64,000 bases of DNA, from the NCBI RefSeq assembly GCF_003014575.1, contig NZ_PYGF01000003.1:62001-126000 (forward strand), written 5' to 3'. Every line of letters begins with the position of its first letter. Positions within the stretch are counted from its first letter, which is position 1. A program made the position numbers and the translations under genes. The stretch comes from Cecembia rubra. Its GTDB lineage: Bacteria > Bacteroidota > Bacteroidia > Cytophagales > Cyclobacteriaceae. Below are positions 16,344-28,125 of this stretch, one piece after another. Under the pieces are notes generated by a model, which saw only the letters and a list, made by a program, of their open reading frames with translations, was not told the origin of the DNA and did no database searches.

Positions 16344-19300
16344 TCATTTAATCTGACCCAACAATTCCTTTACTGCTGCCTCAATCTGGGCATCCTTACC
16401 AAATAGAATTTCCTCAAATGGCGTAGCTACTTTGATATCTGGCTCAAGTTGGAGATTTTCCAATGGCCTGTCCTCAGCCACCCCATAGAAGGCAATCATC
16501 GGAATACCGAAAACGATGGTTGGATCAATCTGTGTTTCCCACCATACAGCAGTACTGGTACCGGGGACTGGCATACCGATGAGTTTACCGATTCCTTTAG
16601 CACGATAAGCATATGGGAAGGCATGGGCATCAGAGTAATTGCTCTCACTCATCAAAACCACGCTCGGCTTGGCCCATTTGTCCCTAGGCTCGCCACCTCT
16701 GGTAATAAAACCATAAGGTCTGAAGGTCGCGTAAGGTTTACCATCAAGGAAGTTGGAAAGATCCTCATGCAGCCATCCTCCGCCATTGAATCTGGTGTCC
16801 ACAATCAATGCTTCCTTGTCTGCATTTTTTCCCAAAACCTCATCATAAACTGTTCTGAAACTGTTATCATTCATACCCTGTACATGGACATAACCAATCC
16901 TTCCATTGCTTAACTTGTCCACCATGGCACGCATGCTGTCAGTCCATCTCTTATACAGAAGTGAATTTTCAACAGCTTGGGAAATAGGTTTGACTGTTTC
17001 TTCCCATCTTACTTTGGAAATTGGGTCATACATGCTTAAGAGAACAATTTTATCGGCTTTCCTATTGAGAAGCATGTTCCAATCTAAATTCAGTCCGATT
17101 TCCACACCATCAATTTTTTCAATGATATGACCTGACTTTATTTTGCTGTCAGCTCTATCCAAAGGACCTCCAGTGATAACCTCTGTGATTTTAAGACCAT
17201 TCTCTTTTGAGCTTTCATCAAAGAATAAGCCTAGTGAGGCGGTTTGGTCACCATTATCAGCTCTGTGAGAGTACCTGCCTCCTGTATGGGAACCATTCAA
17301 TTCCCCCAATATCTCGCTCAATAACTCCTGAAAATCATAATTATTGTTGATATGGGGAAGGAAGCGGGCATAGGTAGCTCTGTACATATCCCAATCAATT
17401 CCATGAAGTGTAGGATCATAAAACTTCTTCTTCACCTGTCTCCATGCATGATGGAAGATATATTCACGTTCTGAAGTGGCATCCAAAACCATTTCTTCAC
17501 TGATTCCAATGTTACTTACTTTGCCATTACCTGTCTCAACCTTGGAAAGTCTACCATTTGCCAGGACAAATAAATTTTTGCCGTCTTTGTCCAATTTAAT
17601 AGTACCTGGTCCCGAATTGGTTTTTGCCAAAGACTTCAATTCTTTGGTACGGGTATCCAATGCCCACACATCATAGCGGTCTTCAAAACTTGCCATGAAA
17701 TACAGCTTATCGCCATCCGGGGACATATCAAAAGAAGACAGATTGACTGAACCTGTAGTCAATCTTAATTTCCTATTCTCAATACCACTTAGGTCAAGTA
17801 CAAGCGGACCATCTTCTTTCTTTTTATCCTTATCTTTTTCTTCCTGTTCTTTCAGAAGATCAAATTCCGCTTTGCTCAGCTTGAACCTGTCAAACGCTGC
17901 CTTGTCAAAAAACAAAGCGTAAATATCTAATTCCCTAGCACCTTGAAGTGCTAAAGGTTTCTTTCCATCACGGTCATTGGCCCAAATAAGCGCTTTCCCT
18001 TTCAAGGCAAACTGTCCTCTGCCGTCCGAAAAACCGGAATTGGTCAAATTAACACCTTCTTTACCTCCTGCAGCATCATATAGGACCATATGACTTGCTC
18101 CATAAAGTCCAAGCGAATTTTTAGCAACAATCCACTTGCTGTCGGGACTCCAGGTAAAATCCTGGTCTCCGTCACTGTAGGAGAAATTCTCTCCAGCTGG
18201 AATAATGGTTCTGGAAGTTTTATTGGCAATGTTAAATACCTTAAGGATATTTCGTTCTTCCAAATAAGCAATCTCCTTACCATCAGGAGAAACAAGTGGC
18301 TGAAATTCATCCTTTTCGGTAGCAATCACCGCTTCTTCCTTGATCAAGGTTGCCACATAGAAATAAGGCTCATCATTTCTGACAATACTTGCCTTAAAAA
18401 TATCCCAACTTTCGCCTCGCTCACTTGAATAATAAAGTGTACGCCCATCTGCTCCCCAACTTAGCATCCTCTCCTGAGCTGGTGTATTGGTTACTCTTTT
18501 GGTCAGATTATTATCAACAGAGGTCACAAAAACTTCTCCTCTAAACACAAAAGCAATCTCTTTACCATTTGGTGAAAGTGCCATTTCAGTAGCTCCGCCG
18601 TTGACAGAAACTATTTTTTGATCATATCCCCTAAAGTCAGCAAATATTTTAACAGGAACCTTCACTGGTTGCCCCCCCGGCTCCAAAGTATAGATTTCTC
18701 CGTTCCATGTAAATGAGAGCAAATCCTGTTTACTGCTGCTCAAATGCCTTACAGGGTGATCTTTGAAGTGGGTCAATTGGATCTCGGTACCATTACGAAG
18801 ATCTCTTTTGAAGATATTTTGAGATCCATTCTTTTCACTTAAATAGAAAGCAGAATTGCCATCAGCTGAAAAAAGAGGTTCTCTGTCTTCCCCTTCAAAG
18901 TCACTGATCTGGGTATATTTTTGGTTATTTAAATCAAAGACCCAAATATCTCTTGTCACTGAAGAAGTATGTCTTTTCCTCCATTCATCTTCATAACCCT
19001 TTCTATCCTGAAAAATGATCCGCTCCCCTTTCGAATCAAAACTGGCATTTTGAAAGCCGGCAGTAGACATCAAAACAGACCTTCCTCCCCCAACAGGGAC
19101 TTTATAAAGTTTACCAAAGAGTCCCTTGTTTGGAAACCTTACAGAGCTTTGAAGGTCATTTCTTGGTGAACTGAAGATCACCTCACTCCCATCAGGAGTA
19201 AAGTCCCATGGAAAATCATTACCGGAGTAAAAAGTCAATCGCTTTGCTTCCCCTCCCTCAGAAGGAATTATGAATACATCAAAATTGCCAAACCGGTCAC

Positions 19301-19544
19301 TAGCAAAAGCAATTTGCTTCCCATCAGGACTCCAAACAGGCATAAAATCATGTGCTTCATGCAAGGTAAGGGGATTAGCTGTTCCACCTTTGGCATCCAC
19401 TTTAAACAGATCTCCTTTGTAACTGAATACAATTTCTTTGCCATCCGGGGAAATAGCAGGATAACGCAACCATAGTGGTTCTTCCTGGGCATGCAACCTG
19501 CCCCCTAGCATCATAAGGATCAAAAACATCCAAATATTTCTCAT
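16344..19544 (-). CDS. Tricorn-like S41 protease with beta-propeller domains
   Basis: A 1066-residue exported protein (signal WMFLILMMLGGRLHAQ). The N-terminal half carries repeated PD40/TolB-type units, such as YPAISPDGKEIVFSYKGDLF, PVWSPDGKQIAFASDRFGN and FTPDGSEVIFSSPRND, forming two propellers. A core domain follows with YIFHHAWRQVKKKFYDP and the GELNGSHTGG motif that carries the catalytic SH pair. Then come a PDZ domain (about 765-850) and the S41 active site with YSDAHAFP, Ser971 as nucleophile, and a glutamate near 1029. The order matches the archaeal tricorn protease. It should degrade peptides in the periplasm. Its long 3' region contains a small ORF and a strong terminator. Confidence 0.93.
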   Translation of the reverse strand: MRNIWMFLILMMLGGRLHAQEEPLWLRYPAISPDGKEIVFSYKGDLFKVDAKGGTANPLTLHEAHDFMPVWSPDGKQIAFASDRFGNFDVFIIPSEGGEAKRLTFYSGNDFPWDFTPDGSEVIFSSPRNDLQSSVRFPNKGLFGKLYKVPVGGGRSVLMSTAGFQNASFDSKGERIIFQDRKGYEDEWRKRHTSSVTRDIWVFDLNNQKYTQISDFEGEDREPLFSADGNSAFYLSEKNGSQNIFKRDLRNGTEIQLTHFKDHPVRHLSSSKQDLLSFTWNGEIYTLEPGGQPVKVPVKIFADFRGYDQKIVSVNGGATEMALSPNGKEIAFVFRGEVFVTSVDNNLTKRVTNTPAQERMLSWGADGRTLYYSSERGESWDIFKASIVRNDEPYFYVATLIKEEAVIATEKDEFQPLVSPDGKEIAYLEERNILKVFNIANKTSRTIIPAGENFSYSDGDQDFTWSPDSKWIVAKNSLGLYGASHMVLYDAAGGKEGVNLTNSGFSDGRGQFALKGKALIWANDRDGKKPLALQGARELDIYALFFDKAAFDRFKLSKAEFDLLKEQEEKDKDKKKEDGPLVLDLSGIENRKLRLTTGSVNLSSFDMSPDGDKLYFMASFEDRYDVWALDTRTKELKSLAKTNSGPGTIKLDKDGKNLFVLANGRLSKVETGNGKVSNIGISEEMVLDATSEREYIFHHAWRQVKKKFYDPTLHGIDWDMYRATYARFLPHINNNYDFQELLSEILGELNGSHTGGRYSHRADNGDQTASLGLFFDESSKENGLKITEVITGGPLDRADSKIKSGHIIEKIDGVEIGLNLDWNMLLNRKADKIVLLSMYDPISKVRWEETVKPISQAVENSLLYKRWTDSMRAMVDKLSNGRIGYVHVQGMNDNSFRTVYDEVLGKNADKEALIVDTRFNGGGWLHEDLSNFLDGKPYATFRPYGFITRGGEPRDKWAKPSVVLMSESNYSDAHAFPYAYRAKGIGKLIGMPVPGTSTAVWWETQIDPTIVFGIPMIAFYGVAEDRPLENLQLEPDIKVATPFEEILFGKDAQIEAAVKELLGQIK

Positions 19545-19691
19545 AATTTGTTGATTTAGTTCTGTCGTTAAAATAATTAAACTTCAAATTTTATCCCATC
19601 AAATTCCCATCAATGGTAAAACAATCCATCGAAAGAATCTTTTTTTAAATTTCCTTTGGGCACAAAATTGGTCCCAATAGCAGACCAGGTA

Positions 19692-19726
19692 TAAAAAAAC
19701 CGCTGAGAACTCAGATTCCCAGCGGT
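19692..19726 (-). terminator. eno: Terminator after enolase
   Basis: ACCGCTGAGAA (19699-19709) pairs with TTCCCAGCGGT (19716-19726) with one mismatch around CTCAGA, then seven T residues follow on the minus strand. It lies 43 bases past the enolase stop. Confidence 0.85.
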
Positions 19727-19768
19727 CAATTATACACTTAATAACAAGTGTTGGTATTTAAAGCCTCC

Positions 19769-21061
<1,293 letters not shown>

Positions 21062-21070
21062 TTAAGAGTT

Positions 21071-22168
21071 TTAATTTTTTCGCATTAAAGATATAAAATC
21101 ATCAAATAAATACCTCGAATCATGAGGACCTGGAGAGGACTCAGGGTGATATTGTACTGAAAATGCAGGTTTTTGTTTCAGGCGGATACCAGCTATTGTA
21201 TTGTCATTGAGATGAACATGAGTAATTTCAACCAAGTTGCTTTTTTCTACATCCTCTCTTTTTACCACAAATCCGTGATTTTGGGAAGTAATTTCACTTT
21301 TGCCGGTAAGTAAATTCTTGATGGGGTGATTCAGTCCTCTGTGTCCATGGTGCATTTTATAAGTGGAAATACCACAGGATTCTGCTAAGATCTGATGACC
21401 TAGGCAGATTCCGAAAACAGGTTTGTTGAGATCCAAAATTTCTTTGGTTGTCTTAACAGCATAATCCATTACTGCAGGATCTCCAGGTCCATTGGAAAGG
21501 AAATAGCCATCAGGGTTCCAGGCTTCCATTTCTGACAATGTAGTTTTAGCAGGGAAGACCTTACAATAAACCCCTCTTTCAGCGAGATTTCTTAGGATAT
21601 TCAATTTGATACCAAAATCTAAACAAGCGACTTTAAAAGGAGCATTTTCCTCTCCATAGAAGAATGGTTCTTTGGTACAAACCTGGGAAGACAATTCAAG
21701 CCCGTTCATGTCAGGCACAAGGTTCAACTGAGCTTTTAATCCTGCAAGGTCTTCTTCAAATTCAGAGCTGATAATAGCATTCATTGCACCTTTTGACCGG
21801 AGGTGTCTTACCAATTTACGGGTATCAATATCTGCAATTCCAGTAATACCATATTTGACCAAGTAATCCTGAAGGGAACCACTTGCGTCAAGTCTGCTAT
21901 AAACTTCTGAGAAACTATTGACCACTATACCTGCAATTGTAGGATGATCAGATTCCACTTCAGAATCAATTACCCCATAATTACCAATATGTGAGGTAGT
22001 GGTCACTACAATTTGTCCGGTATAAGATGGATCTGTGTAAATTTCCTGATAGCCAGTCATACCGGTATTGAAACATATCTCACCGCCATTGGTACCCGGG
22101 CTGCCAATAAGTGTGCCCCTAAAGATTGTACCGTCAGCAAGAAGTAGGGTTGCTTTCTGTTTATTCAT
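21071..22168 (-). CDS. carA: Carbamoyl-phosphate synthase small subunit
   Basis: The 365-residue glutaminase subunit supplies ammonia for carbamoyl phosphate in pyrimidine and arginine synthesis. It shows the N-terminal CarA domain (ATLLLADGTIFRGTLIG, GEICFNTGMTGYQEIYTDPSY) and a class I glutamine amidotransferase domain with nucleophile FGICLGHQ and the catalytic His-Glu pair in VQYHPESSPGPHDS. The large subunit carB is not in the window. It follows rplQ after a terminator, and enolase follows at 21 bases. The -7-like box TAACTTTG at 22188-22195 may drive a carA-eno unit. Confidence 0.97.
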   Translation of the reverse strand: MNKQKATLLLADGTIFRGTLIGSPGTNGGEICFNTGMTGYQEIYTDPSYTGQIVVTTTSHIGNYGVIDSEVESDHPTIAGIVVNSFSEVYSRLDASGSLQDYLVKYGITGIADIDTRKLVRHLRSKGAMNAIISSEFEEDLAGLKAQLNLVPDMNGLELSSQVCTKEPFFYGEENAPFKVACLDFGIKLNILRNLAERGVYCKVFPAKTTLSEMEAWNPDGYFLSNGPGDPAVMDYAVKTTKEILDLNKPVFGICLGHQILAESCGISTYKMHHGHRGLNHPIKNLLTGKSEITSQNHGFVVKREDVEKSNLVEITHVHLNDNTIAGIRLKQKPAFSVQYHPESSPGPHDSRYLFDDFISLMRKN

Positions 22169-22187
22169 GATGATTAAATGGACTCGC

Positions 22188-22195
22188 CAAAGTTA
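22188..22195 (-). promoter_or_regulatory. Candidate -7 box of the carA-eno unit
   Basis: TAACTTTG on the minus strand matches TAnnTTTG, 20 bases before the carA start and downstream of the rplQ terminator. No TTTG is found at the right distance upstream, so the promoter is only partly supported. Confidence 0.35.
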
Positions 22196-22235
22196 AGGAA
22201 TTTTAGAGTTTTACTTGTGGTAAAATCAAAAGGAT

Positions 22236-22268
22236 ATAAAAAAAGGGATTGAACCAAAGTCCAATCCC
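22236..22268 (-). terminator. Terminator after rplQ
   Basis: GGGATTG (22245-22251) pairs with CAATCCC (22262-22268); on the minus strand a run of seven T residues follows. It closes the long ribosomal protein transcript 28 bases after the rplQ stop. Confidence 0.75.
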
Positions 22269-22295
22269 CTTATATTTTGAAGTATCCCGCATGAA

Positions 22296-22790
22296 TTATT
22301 CAGCAGATTTTTCTTCAGTGTTACCTTCAGTTTTTGAAGCCTCAGCAGCAGGTGCATCAGTAGCTTTACCTGTACCTCTTCTGCTTCTTCTGGTAGTTTT
22401 CTTAGCTGGTTTAGCATCTTTCAGCATCAACTCATTGAAATCTACCAACTCGATGATACACATTTCAGCATTATCACCAAGACGGAATCCTGTTTTGATA
22501 ATTCTTGTATATCCACCGGCTCTGCTACCTACTTTTTCGATCACTTCACCGAACAAAGCTTTGATACCTTCTTTGTTTTTAAGGTAAGAGAAAGCTACCC
22601 TTCTATTGTGAGTAGTATCTTCTTTAGCTCTGGTAATCAGAGGCTCTACATATTTTTTAAGCTCCTTAGCCTTGGCAAGCGTTGTAGAAATACGCTTGTG
22701 AAGAATCAGGGAGTTAGCCATATTGGAAAGCATGGCCTTCCTGTGACTGGCTGTCCTGCCAAGGTGGTTGAATTTCTTACCGTGTCTCAT
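22296..22790 (-). CDS. rplQ: 50S ribosomal protein L17
   Basis: L17 binds 23S rRNA near the exit tunnel. The core [29 protein letters not shown] is unmistakable. At 164 residues it is longer than the about 127-residue E. coli protein, because of a tail rich in Lys, Arg, Ala and Glu from about residue 127 ([19 protein letters not shown] and onwards). Such tails are common in Bacteroidota. It follows rpoA by 5 bases and is the last gene of the alpha operon. Confidence 0.98.
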   Translation of the reverse strand: MRHGKKFNHLGRTASHRKAMLSNMANSLILHKRISTTLAKAKELKKYVEPLITRAKEDTTHNRRVAFSYLKNKEGIKALFGEVIEKVGSRAGGYTRIIKTGFRLGDNAEMCIIELVDFNELMLKDAKPAKKTTRRSRRGTGKATDAPAAEASKTEGNTEEKSAE

Positions 22791-22795
22791 TTTTA

Positions 22796-23785
22796 TTATT
22801 CTTCATCAAGTTTATACTTAGACAAATCCATTCCGAAGGTCAGACCTTTTTCTTGGATCAGCTGCTCAAGCTCAGCCAAAGATTTCTTGCCAAAATTTCT
22901 AAATTTCATCATATCAGAAATCTCAAGTTTTGCAAGATCTCCCAAAGTCTTTACATCAGCAGCTTTCAAACAGTTGAAAGCACGCACAGAAAGATCAAGA
23001 TCTCCTAGAGGAGTTTTCAAAAGCTTTCTCATGTGCAGGTACTCCTCGTCAATTGGTTCTGGCTCGGAAGGTCCTCCAGTATCCAATACCATAGTCTGGT
23101 CAGAAAACAACATGAAGTGCTGGATCAGGATTTTTGCTGATTCCTGAAGTGCCTTCTCAGGGTGAATGGAACCGTCTGTGGTCACCTCAATGATGAGTTT
23201 TTCAAAGTCGGTTTTTTGCTCAACCCTTGTATTTTCCACGCTGTACTTGACATTTTTGATCGGAGTAAAGATGGCATCAATTGGAATTACACCAAACACC
23301 TGCTCTTTCGGCTTTGATTCCTCAGCAGGAAGATAACCTCTACCCTTTTCAACTGTCAATTCGATTTCAAAACTCTTTGTATCATCTAAGTGGCAAATAA
23401 CCAACTCAGGATTCAAAACCTCAAAGGAAGAGGTGAACTTGGCGATATCTCCAGCAGTGAAAACGGACTGATTTTTAACTTCTACAGTGATTTTTCCGTC
23501 GATGGAATCATGCACTTTTTTGAATCTCACTTGTTTCAGATTCAAAATGATATCAGTCACATCTTCAACAACACCCTCGATGGTGGAAAATTCATGAACC
23601 ACTCCTGGAAGCTTCACGGAAGTGATGGCATAACCTTCAAGAGAGGATAACAAAATTCTCCTCAAGGCATTACCTATAGTAACCCCATAGCCCTTTTCAA
23701 GTGGCTTGAAGGTGAACAAACCGTGGAAGTCATCGGCTTTTTCCATCACCACTTTCTCGGGCATTTGAAATGCTAATATGGACAT
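22796..23785 (-). CDS. rpoA: RNA polymerase alpha subunit
   Basis: The 329-residue subunit begins at ATG 23785 ([20 protein letters not shown]); the longer frame from 23839 would overlap rpsD and adds an unlikely leader. The N-terminal assembly domain holds [29 protein letters not shown]. The C-terminal DNA-binding domain holds [20 protein letters not shown] and FGKKSLAEL. It lies 31 bases after rpsD and 5 before rplQ. Confidence 0.97.
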   Translation of the reverse strand: MSILAFQMPEKVVMEKADDFHGLFTFKPLEKGYGVTIGNALRRILLSSLEGYAITSVKLPGVVHEFSTIEGVVEDVTDIILNLKQVRFKKVHDSIDGKITVEVKNQSVFTAGDIAKFTSSFEVLNPELVICHLDDTKSFEIELTVEKGRGYLPAEESKPKEQVFGVIPIDAIFTPIKNVKYSVENTRVEQKTDFEKLIIEVTTDGSIHPEKALQESAKILIQHFMLFSDQTMVLDTGGPSEPEPIDEEYLHMRKLLKTPLGDLDLSVRAFNCLKAADVKTLGDLAKLEISDMMKFRNFGKKSLAELEQLIQEKGLTFGMDLSKYKLDEE

Positions 23786-23816
23786 ATCAATAGTTCTATT
23801 TAAGTCAGAAAGTTTA

Positions 23817-24419
23817 TTATTTAGAGTAAAGTTCGACAATCAGTTGCTCCTTGATATTCTCAGGAATATCTTCTCTTGTAGGAACTGATACAAACTTACC
23901 TGCTAAAGAGGCGTTATCCCACTCTAACCAAGGATAACGATTGGATTTGCCTGCCAAGCTGCTGGTGATAGCTTCCAAGGACTTGGAACGCTCTCTTACG
24001 CTGATCACATCACCAGGCTTCAAGCTGAAAGAAGGGATGTTGACCACTTCACCATTTACTAGGATATGCTTATGGGAAACCAGTTGTCTAGCACCTCTTC
24101 TTGTAGGAGCAATACCCAATCTGTAAACAGTATTATCCAGTCTTGACTCCAGAAGCTGAAGCAAATTTTCACCGGTAATACCTTGTTTTCTTGAAGCAAT
24201 ATCAAACATTTTGGCGAACTGTCTTTCCAATACACCATAGATGTACTTCGCTTTTTGCTTTTCAGCTAACTGAATAGCATATTCAGACTGCTTTTTTCTT
24301 CTACCTCTACCATGCTGACCTGGAGGGTAGTTTTTCTTTTGGAGCGCTTTGCTATATCCTTCGATAGGCTCACCGAATCTTCTGGCGATTTTTGCCTTTG
24401 GACCTGTATATCTTGCCAT
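23817..24419 (-). CDS. rpsD: 30S ribosomal protein S4
   Basis: S4 nucleates assembly of the 30S body and often represses its own operon. The 200 residues include the start [18 protein letters not shown], which lacks the cysteines of the zinc-binding form, and the S4 RNA-binding domain with [26 protein letters not shown] (about 92-120) and [14 protein letters not shown]. It lies 19 bases after rpsK. Confidence 0.98.
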   Translation of the reverse strand: MARYTGPKAKIARRFGEPIEGYSKALQKKNYPPGQHGRGRRKKQSEYAIQLAEKQKAKYIYGVLERQFAKMFDIASRKQGITGENLLQLLESRLDNTVYRLGIAPTRRGARQLVSHKHILVNGEVVNIPSFSLKPGDVISVRERSKSLEAITSSLAGKSNRYPWLEWDNASLAGKFVSVPTREDIPENIKEQLIVELYSK

Positions 24420-24438
24420 GCTGTATTTTCTTTAGTAA

Positions 24439-24837
24439 TTAAACCCTTCTACGTTTTGGAGGACGACATCCATTATGCGGAAGTGGCGTCACATCGATGA
24501 TCGTAGTAACATCCAAACCAACATTTTGTAAAGTCCTGATGGCTGATTCTCGACCAGCACCCGGTCCTTTTACAAAAACCTCAATTTTTCTCAACCCTAG
24601 GTCATAAGCTACCTGGCCACAGTTTTGGGCAGCCATTTGAGCAGCATACGGCGTGTTTTTCTTAGAGCCTCTGAATCCCATTTTACCGGCAGAAGCCCAA
24701 GATATCACTTGACCAGAATTATTGGTAATAGAGATGATGATGTTATTGAAAGAAGCTTTAATGTGGGCTTGGCCTACAGCTTCTACTTTCACAACTCTTT
24801 TTTTACCTTTAGCTTTATCGTTTCTTTTCTGAGCCAT
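24439..24837 (-). CDS. rpsK: 30S ribosomal protein S11
   Basis: S11 forms part of the platform and contacts mRNA in the E-site. The 132-residue sequence has a Lys/Arg-rich N-terminus, then [37 protein letters not shown] and the closing [17 protein letters not shown]. It lies 15 bases after rpsM. Confidence 0.98.
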   Translation of the reverse strand: MAQKRNDKAKGKKRVVKVEAVGQAHIKASFNNIIISITNNSGQVISWASAGKMGFRGSKKNTPYAAQMAAQNCGQVAYDLGLRKIEVFVKGPGAGRESAIRTLQNVGLDVTTIIDVTPLPHNGCRPPKRRRV

Positions 24838-24852
24838 AATCTAATTCAAGAT

Positions 24853-25230
24853 TTATTTAGTCGCTTTCTTCTTGTTAGCAACAGTTTTTCTCTTACCTTT
24901 TCTAGTTCTAGCGTTGTTTTTGGTTTTTTGACCTCTAACAGGAAGACCTTTTCTATGTCTCAAACCTCTGTAACAACCTATATCCATCAATCTTTTGATG
25001 TTCAACTGAATTTCAGACTTCAATGCACCTTCAGTTCTGAATTCAGCAGCGATGATGTTACGGATTGCTGTGGACTCATCGTCATTCCACTCGCCCACCT
25101 TTTTGTCAACGGAAATATTTGCCTTGTTTAGGATAGCTCTTGCAGAGCTTCTACCGATACCGAAAATATAGGTAAGGCCTATTTCACCACGTTTGTTGTC
25201 TGGTATGTCAACACCTGCAATTCTTGCCAT
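24853..25230 (-). CDS. rpsM: 30S ribosomal protein S13
   Basis: S13 sits in the head of the small subunit and bridges to L5. The 125 residues begin [30 protein letters not shown], with a helix-turn-helix core and the conserved [26 protein letters not shown] tail (two adjacent segments) that contacts the P-site tRNA. It follows rpmJ by five bases. Confidence 0.98.
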   Translation of the reverse strand: MARIAGVDIPDNKRGEIGLTYIFGIGRSSARAILNKANISVDKKVGEWNDDESTAIRNIIAAEFRTEGALKSEIQLNIKRLMDIGCYRGLRHRKGLPVRGQKTKNNARTRKGKRKTVANKKKATK

Positions 25231-25235
25231 AATGA

Positions 25236-25352
25236 TTAACCTTGTCTTTGTTTAAACTTAGGATTTTTCTTATTGATGACGTAAAGTTTTCCTTTTCTTC
25301 TGATCACCTTACAGTCAGCACTTCTCTTCTTGATTGATGCCTTTACTTTCAT
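25236..25352 (-). CDS. rpmJ: 50S ribosomal protein L36, zinc-free type
   Basis: A 38-residue protein read directly from the sequence: it starts [20 protein letters not shown] and ends [11 protein letters not shown]. The zinc form of L36 has three cysteines and a histidine; here only Cys14 remains, with Ser at 11 and Phe at the histidine position, so no zinc site is left. It lies between infA (6 bases) and rpsM (5 bases), the standard order. Confidence 0.95.
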   Translation of the reverse strand: MKVKASIKKRSADCKVIRRKGKLYVINKKNPKFKQRQG

Positions 25353-25358
25353 GACATT

Positions 25359-25577
25359 TTATTTATATCTGTAAACGATTCTACCTTTAGTCAGATCGTA
25401 CGGTGAGAGCTCCAATTTAACTTTGTCTCCCGGAAGGATCTTGATGTAATTCATTCTCATTTTACCGGAAATATGGGCAATCAGTTGGTGTCCATTTTCC
25501 AGTTCCACTTTAAACATTGCATTGGACAATGCTTCTATGATCGTACCATCTTGCTCAATAGATGTCTGTTTAGCCAT
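25359..25577 (-). CDS. infA: Translation initiation factor IF-1
   Basis: IF-1 blocks the ribosomal A-site during initiation. The 72 residues form one S1-like OB fold: [22 protein letters not shown], then [20 protein letters not shown], then [20 protein letters not shown]. Length and sequence match the family exactly. It is 2 bases after map. Confidence 0.98.
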   Translation of the reverse strand: MAKQTSIEQDGTIIEALSNAMFKVELENGHQLIAHISGKMRMNYIKILPGDKVKLELSPYDLTKGRIVYRYK

Positions 25578-25579
25578 AT

Positions 25580-26353
25580 TTAGAATTTAAAATTTTCTTC
25601 TATGTACTGGTGCGTAGTCAAGATTTCGGTTCTGTCCTCAAAGATGGCTACGGTATGCTCATAATGTGCTGAGGGCTTACGATCCGCGGTGCGGATTGTC
25701 CAACCATCCCTTTCCTGAACTATGTTTCTGGTACCTAAATTGACCATGGGCTCTATGGCAATGACCAATCCGTCTTTTATCAGTGGGCCACTTCCTTTTT
25801 TTCCATAATTGGGTACTTCAGGGGACTCATGTAGGTTCCTACCTAATCCATGACCAACCAATTCTCTGACTACGGTGTATCCTTTAGCCTCCACAAATTT
25901 TTGAATTGCATGGCCGATATCACCGATCCTCTTACCAAAAACAGCATTCTCAATACCTAAATAAAGAGAATCTTTGGTCGCTTTGAGTAATGACAATACT
26001 TGGGGAGAAACTTCACCGACAGGGTAAGTATAAGCGCAATCGCTATGAAAACCTTGGTGAAAGACTCCACAATCTACTGAGATTATATCGCCATCTTTCA
26101 AAACATAGTCACTTGGAAACCCATGTACCACTACTTCATTTACTGAAATACAAAGTGATGCAGGAAATCCATTATAACCTTTAAAAGAAGGTACACCATG
26201 ATTATCCCTGATGTACTCTTCTGCTATCTTATCCAGGAAGGAAGTCTTCACTCCCTCTTTAATGTATTTTGCTACTTCTCCGTGAGCTTTACCTAATATC
26301 TGAGCGCTTTCTTTGATTTTATGGACTTCCTCGGAAGTCTTATAATGAATCAT
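25580..26353 (-). CDS. map: Methionine aminopeptidase, type I
   Basis: Removes the initiator methionine from new proteins. The 257-residue enzyme has the five metal ligands in place: Asp in ISVDCGVF, Asp in FHSDCAYT, His in [12 protein letters not shown], Glu in AIEPMVN, and Glu in the last motif around the EDRTEIL segment. YEHTVAI is also present. It overlaps the secY stop by 4 bases (ATGA), so translation is coupled, and it occupies the position where adk is found in some other phyla. Confidence 0.97.
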   Translation of the reverse strand: MIHYKTSEEVHKIKESAQILGKAHGEVAKYIKEGVKTSFLDKIAEEYIRDNHGVPSFKGYNGFPASLCISVNEVVVHGFPSDYVLKDGDIISVDCGVFHQGFHSDCAYTYPVGEVSPQVLSLLKATKDSLYLGIENAVFGKRIGDIGHAIQKFVEAKGYTVVRELVGHGLGRNLHESPEVPNYGKKGSGPLIKDGLVIAIEPMVNLGTRNIVQERDGWTIRTADRKPSAHYEHTVAIFEDRTEILTTHQYIEENFKF

Positions 26354-27672
26354 ATAGCGGCAGCATAGTTAGAAGGATTGTTTTTCATGTTTCCACTTTT
26401 CATCATTCCTTCGTAATGTCTCATCAATAAGTAACTTTCTATTTGTCTGAGGGTATCCATGATCACCCCAACCATAATCAATAAGGACGTACCTCCATAG
26501 AACTGGGCAAATTCACCACCGATACCAGCAATAATTGCAAATGCAGGAAGGACAGCTACAATAGACAGTAATATAGACCCTGGCAATGTAATCCTTGAAA
26601 TGATATTATCAATGAAATCTGCAGTAGGTGCACCCGGCTTGATACCAGGAACAAACCCTCCATTTCTTTTCAGATCTTCCGCTATCTGCTCTGGATTAAC
26701 CGTAATCGCAGTATAGAAGAAAGTGAAAAGAATGATCATGATTGCAAATACAAGGTTGTACTGCCAAGAGGTAAAATCACTAAAAGTACTTCCTATATAG
26801 TTGGCAATATCATTTTCAGCGGACCAAATTTGTGCAATTAGAGCAGGAAGGAACATCAATGACTGGGCAAAGATGATAGGCATAACTCCGGAAGCATTTA
26901 CCTTGATAGGAATATACTGTCTTTGTCCTCCATATACTTTTCCACCTACTACTTGCTTGGCATATTGTACTGGAATTCTTCTGGTAGCTTCTGTCAATGC
27001 TACCACACCTAGCACTACAAAGAACAATACCGCAGCCTCAATCAAGAGTAATAACATTCCAGAAGTTCCTTTAGAGAGTACTTCAGCAATAATAGCACCA
27101 GGGAATCTTGAGATAATACCGATCATGATCAGCATAGAAATACCATTACCGATACCCTTTTCGGTTATTTTTTCTCCCAACCACATACAGAACATTGTAC
27201 CGGCTGAAAGCAATACCAGTGAGCTAAACATAAACAAGGAAGTGCTTACCATGACGGCCCCTGTAGGTAGAATGGTGGCTGTAATATAACCAATCCCTTG
27301 AGCTACCGTGATGGCAATGGTCAGAACCCTGGTGATCTGATTAATCCTCTTCCTACCGGATTCTCCTTCCTTCTGAAGCTTTTGAAAGTATGGTACACCA
27401 ACAGTTAATAACTGCAACACAATAGAAGCAGAAATATATGGCATGATTCCAAGACCAAAGATAGAAGCATTACTGAATGCACCACCTAGGAACGTATCGA
27501 TCAGGCCAAAGATACCTTCTGGTGCATCACCTAGCTTAGAGGGATCTACACCTGGTAAAACGATAAAAGAACCCAATCTGAATACAATCAGAAAACCGAT
27601 TGTATTCAAAATTCGGATTCTCAAATCTTCAATAGAAAAGATATTCTTAACTGTTGAGATAAACTTTTTCAT
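26350..27672 (-). CDS. secY: Protein translocase channel subunit SecY
   Basis: The 440-residue membrane protein forms the Sec channel with SecE and SecG. Ten membrane helices can be followed, from ILNTIGFLIVFRLGSFIVLPGV and the plug region to LPAFAIIAGIGGEFAQFYGG and LLIMVGVIMDTLRQIESYLL. The cytoplasmic loop GFVPGIKPG is the family's most conserved. It lies 4 bases after rplO. secE is present in the window at 53120. Confidence 0.98.
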   Translation of the reverse strand: MKKFISTVKNIFSIEDLRIRILNTIGFLIVFRLGSFIVLPGVDPSKLGDAPEGIFGLIDTFLGGAFSNASIFGLGIMPYISASIVLQLLTVGVPYFQKLQKEGESGRKRINQITRVLTIAITVAQGIGYITATILPTGAVMVSTSLFMFSSLVLLSAGTMFCMWLGEKITEKGIGNGISMLIMIGIISRFPGAIIAEVLSKGTSGMLLLLIEAAVLFFVVLGVVALTEATRRIPVQYAKQVVGGKVYGGQRQYIPIKVNASGVMPIIFAQSLMFLPALIAQIWSAENDIANYIGSTFSDFTSWQYNLVFAIMIILFTFFYTAITVNPEQIAEDLKRNGGFVPGIKPGAPTADFIDNIISRITLPGSILLSIVAVLPAFAIIAGIGGEFAQFYGGTSLLIMVGVIMDTLRQIESYLLMRHYEGMMKSGNMKNNPSNYAAAI

Positions 27673-27676
27673 TTAC

Positions 27677-28123
27677 TTAAAGCTTGTTTACTGTTCCGCC
27701 TACTTTTTCGATAGCTTCAACAGCAGAAGCAGAGAAAGAGTGAGCACTTACGTTTAATTTGGCTGTAAGTTCGCCACTACCTAACACTTTTACAACATCA
27801 TTTTTAGAAACCAGACCATGAGCAACCAAAGTTTCTACAGAAATGGTATCTAAATTGTGTTGAGCGGCCAATTCTTGAAGCACACTCAAGTTGATAGGTT
27901 TATTAACTACTTTGTTCAAGCTTTTGAAACCGAACTTAGGAACCCTTCTTTGAAGAGGCATCTGACCACCTTCAAATCCAAGCTTTGATTTATAACCAGA
28001 TCTGGATTTGGCACCTTTGTGACCTCTAGTAGAGGTTCCACCTTTACCGGAACCTGGACCACGACCAACTCTTTTTCTGGATTTTACTGAACCTTCAGCA
28101 GGTTTAAGTGTATGTAATTTCAT
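27677..28123 (-). CDS. rplO: 50S ribosomal protein L15
   Basis: L15 joins 23S rRNA domains late in assembly. The 148 residues begin MKLHTLKPAEGSVKSRKRVGRG, followed by the basic glycine-rich GSGKGGTSTRGHKGAKSR and GFEGGQMPLQRRVPKFGF. It is 2 bases after rpmD and 4 before secY. Confidence 0.98.
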   Translation of the reverse strand: MKLHTLKPAEGSVKSRKRVGRGPGSGKGGTSTRGHKGAKSRSGYKSKLGFEGGQMPLQRRVPKFGFKSLNKVVNKPINLSVLQELAAQHNLDTISVETLVAHGLVSKNDVVKVLGSGELTAKLNVSAHSFSASAVEAIEKVGGTVNKL

Positions 28124-28125
28124 AA

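Noticed and set aside
23786-23839. Longer rpoA start
   Set aside because: It would overlap rpsD and adds residues absent from the family; ATG 23785 fits the conserved start.
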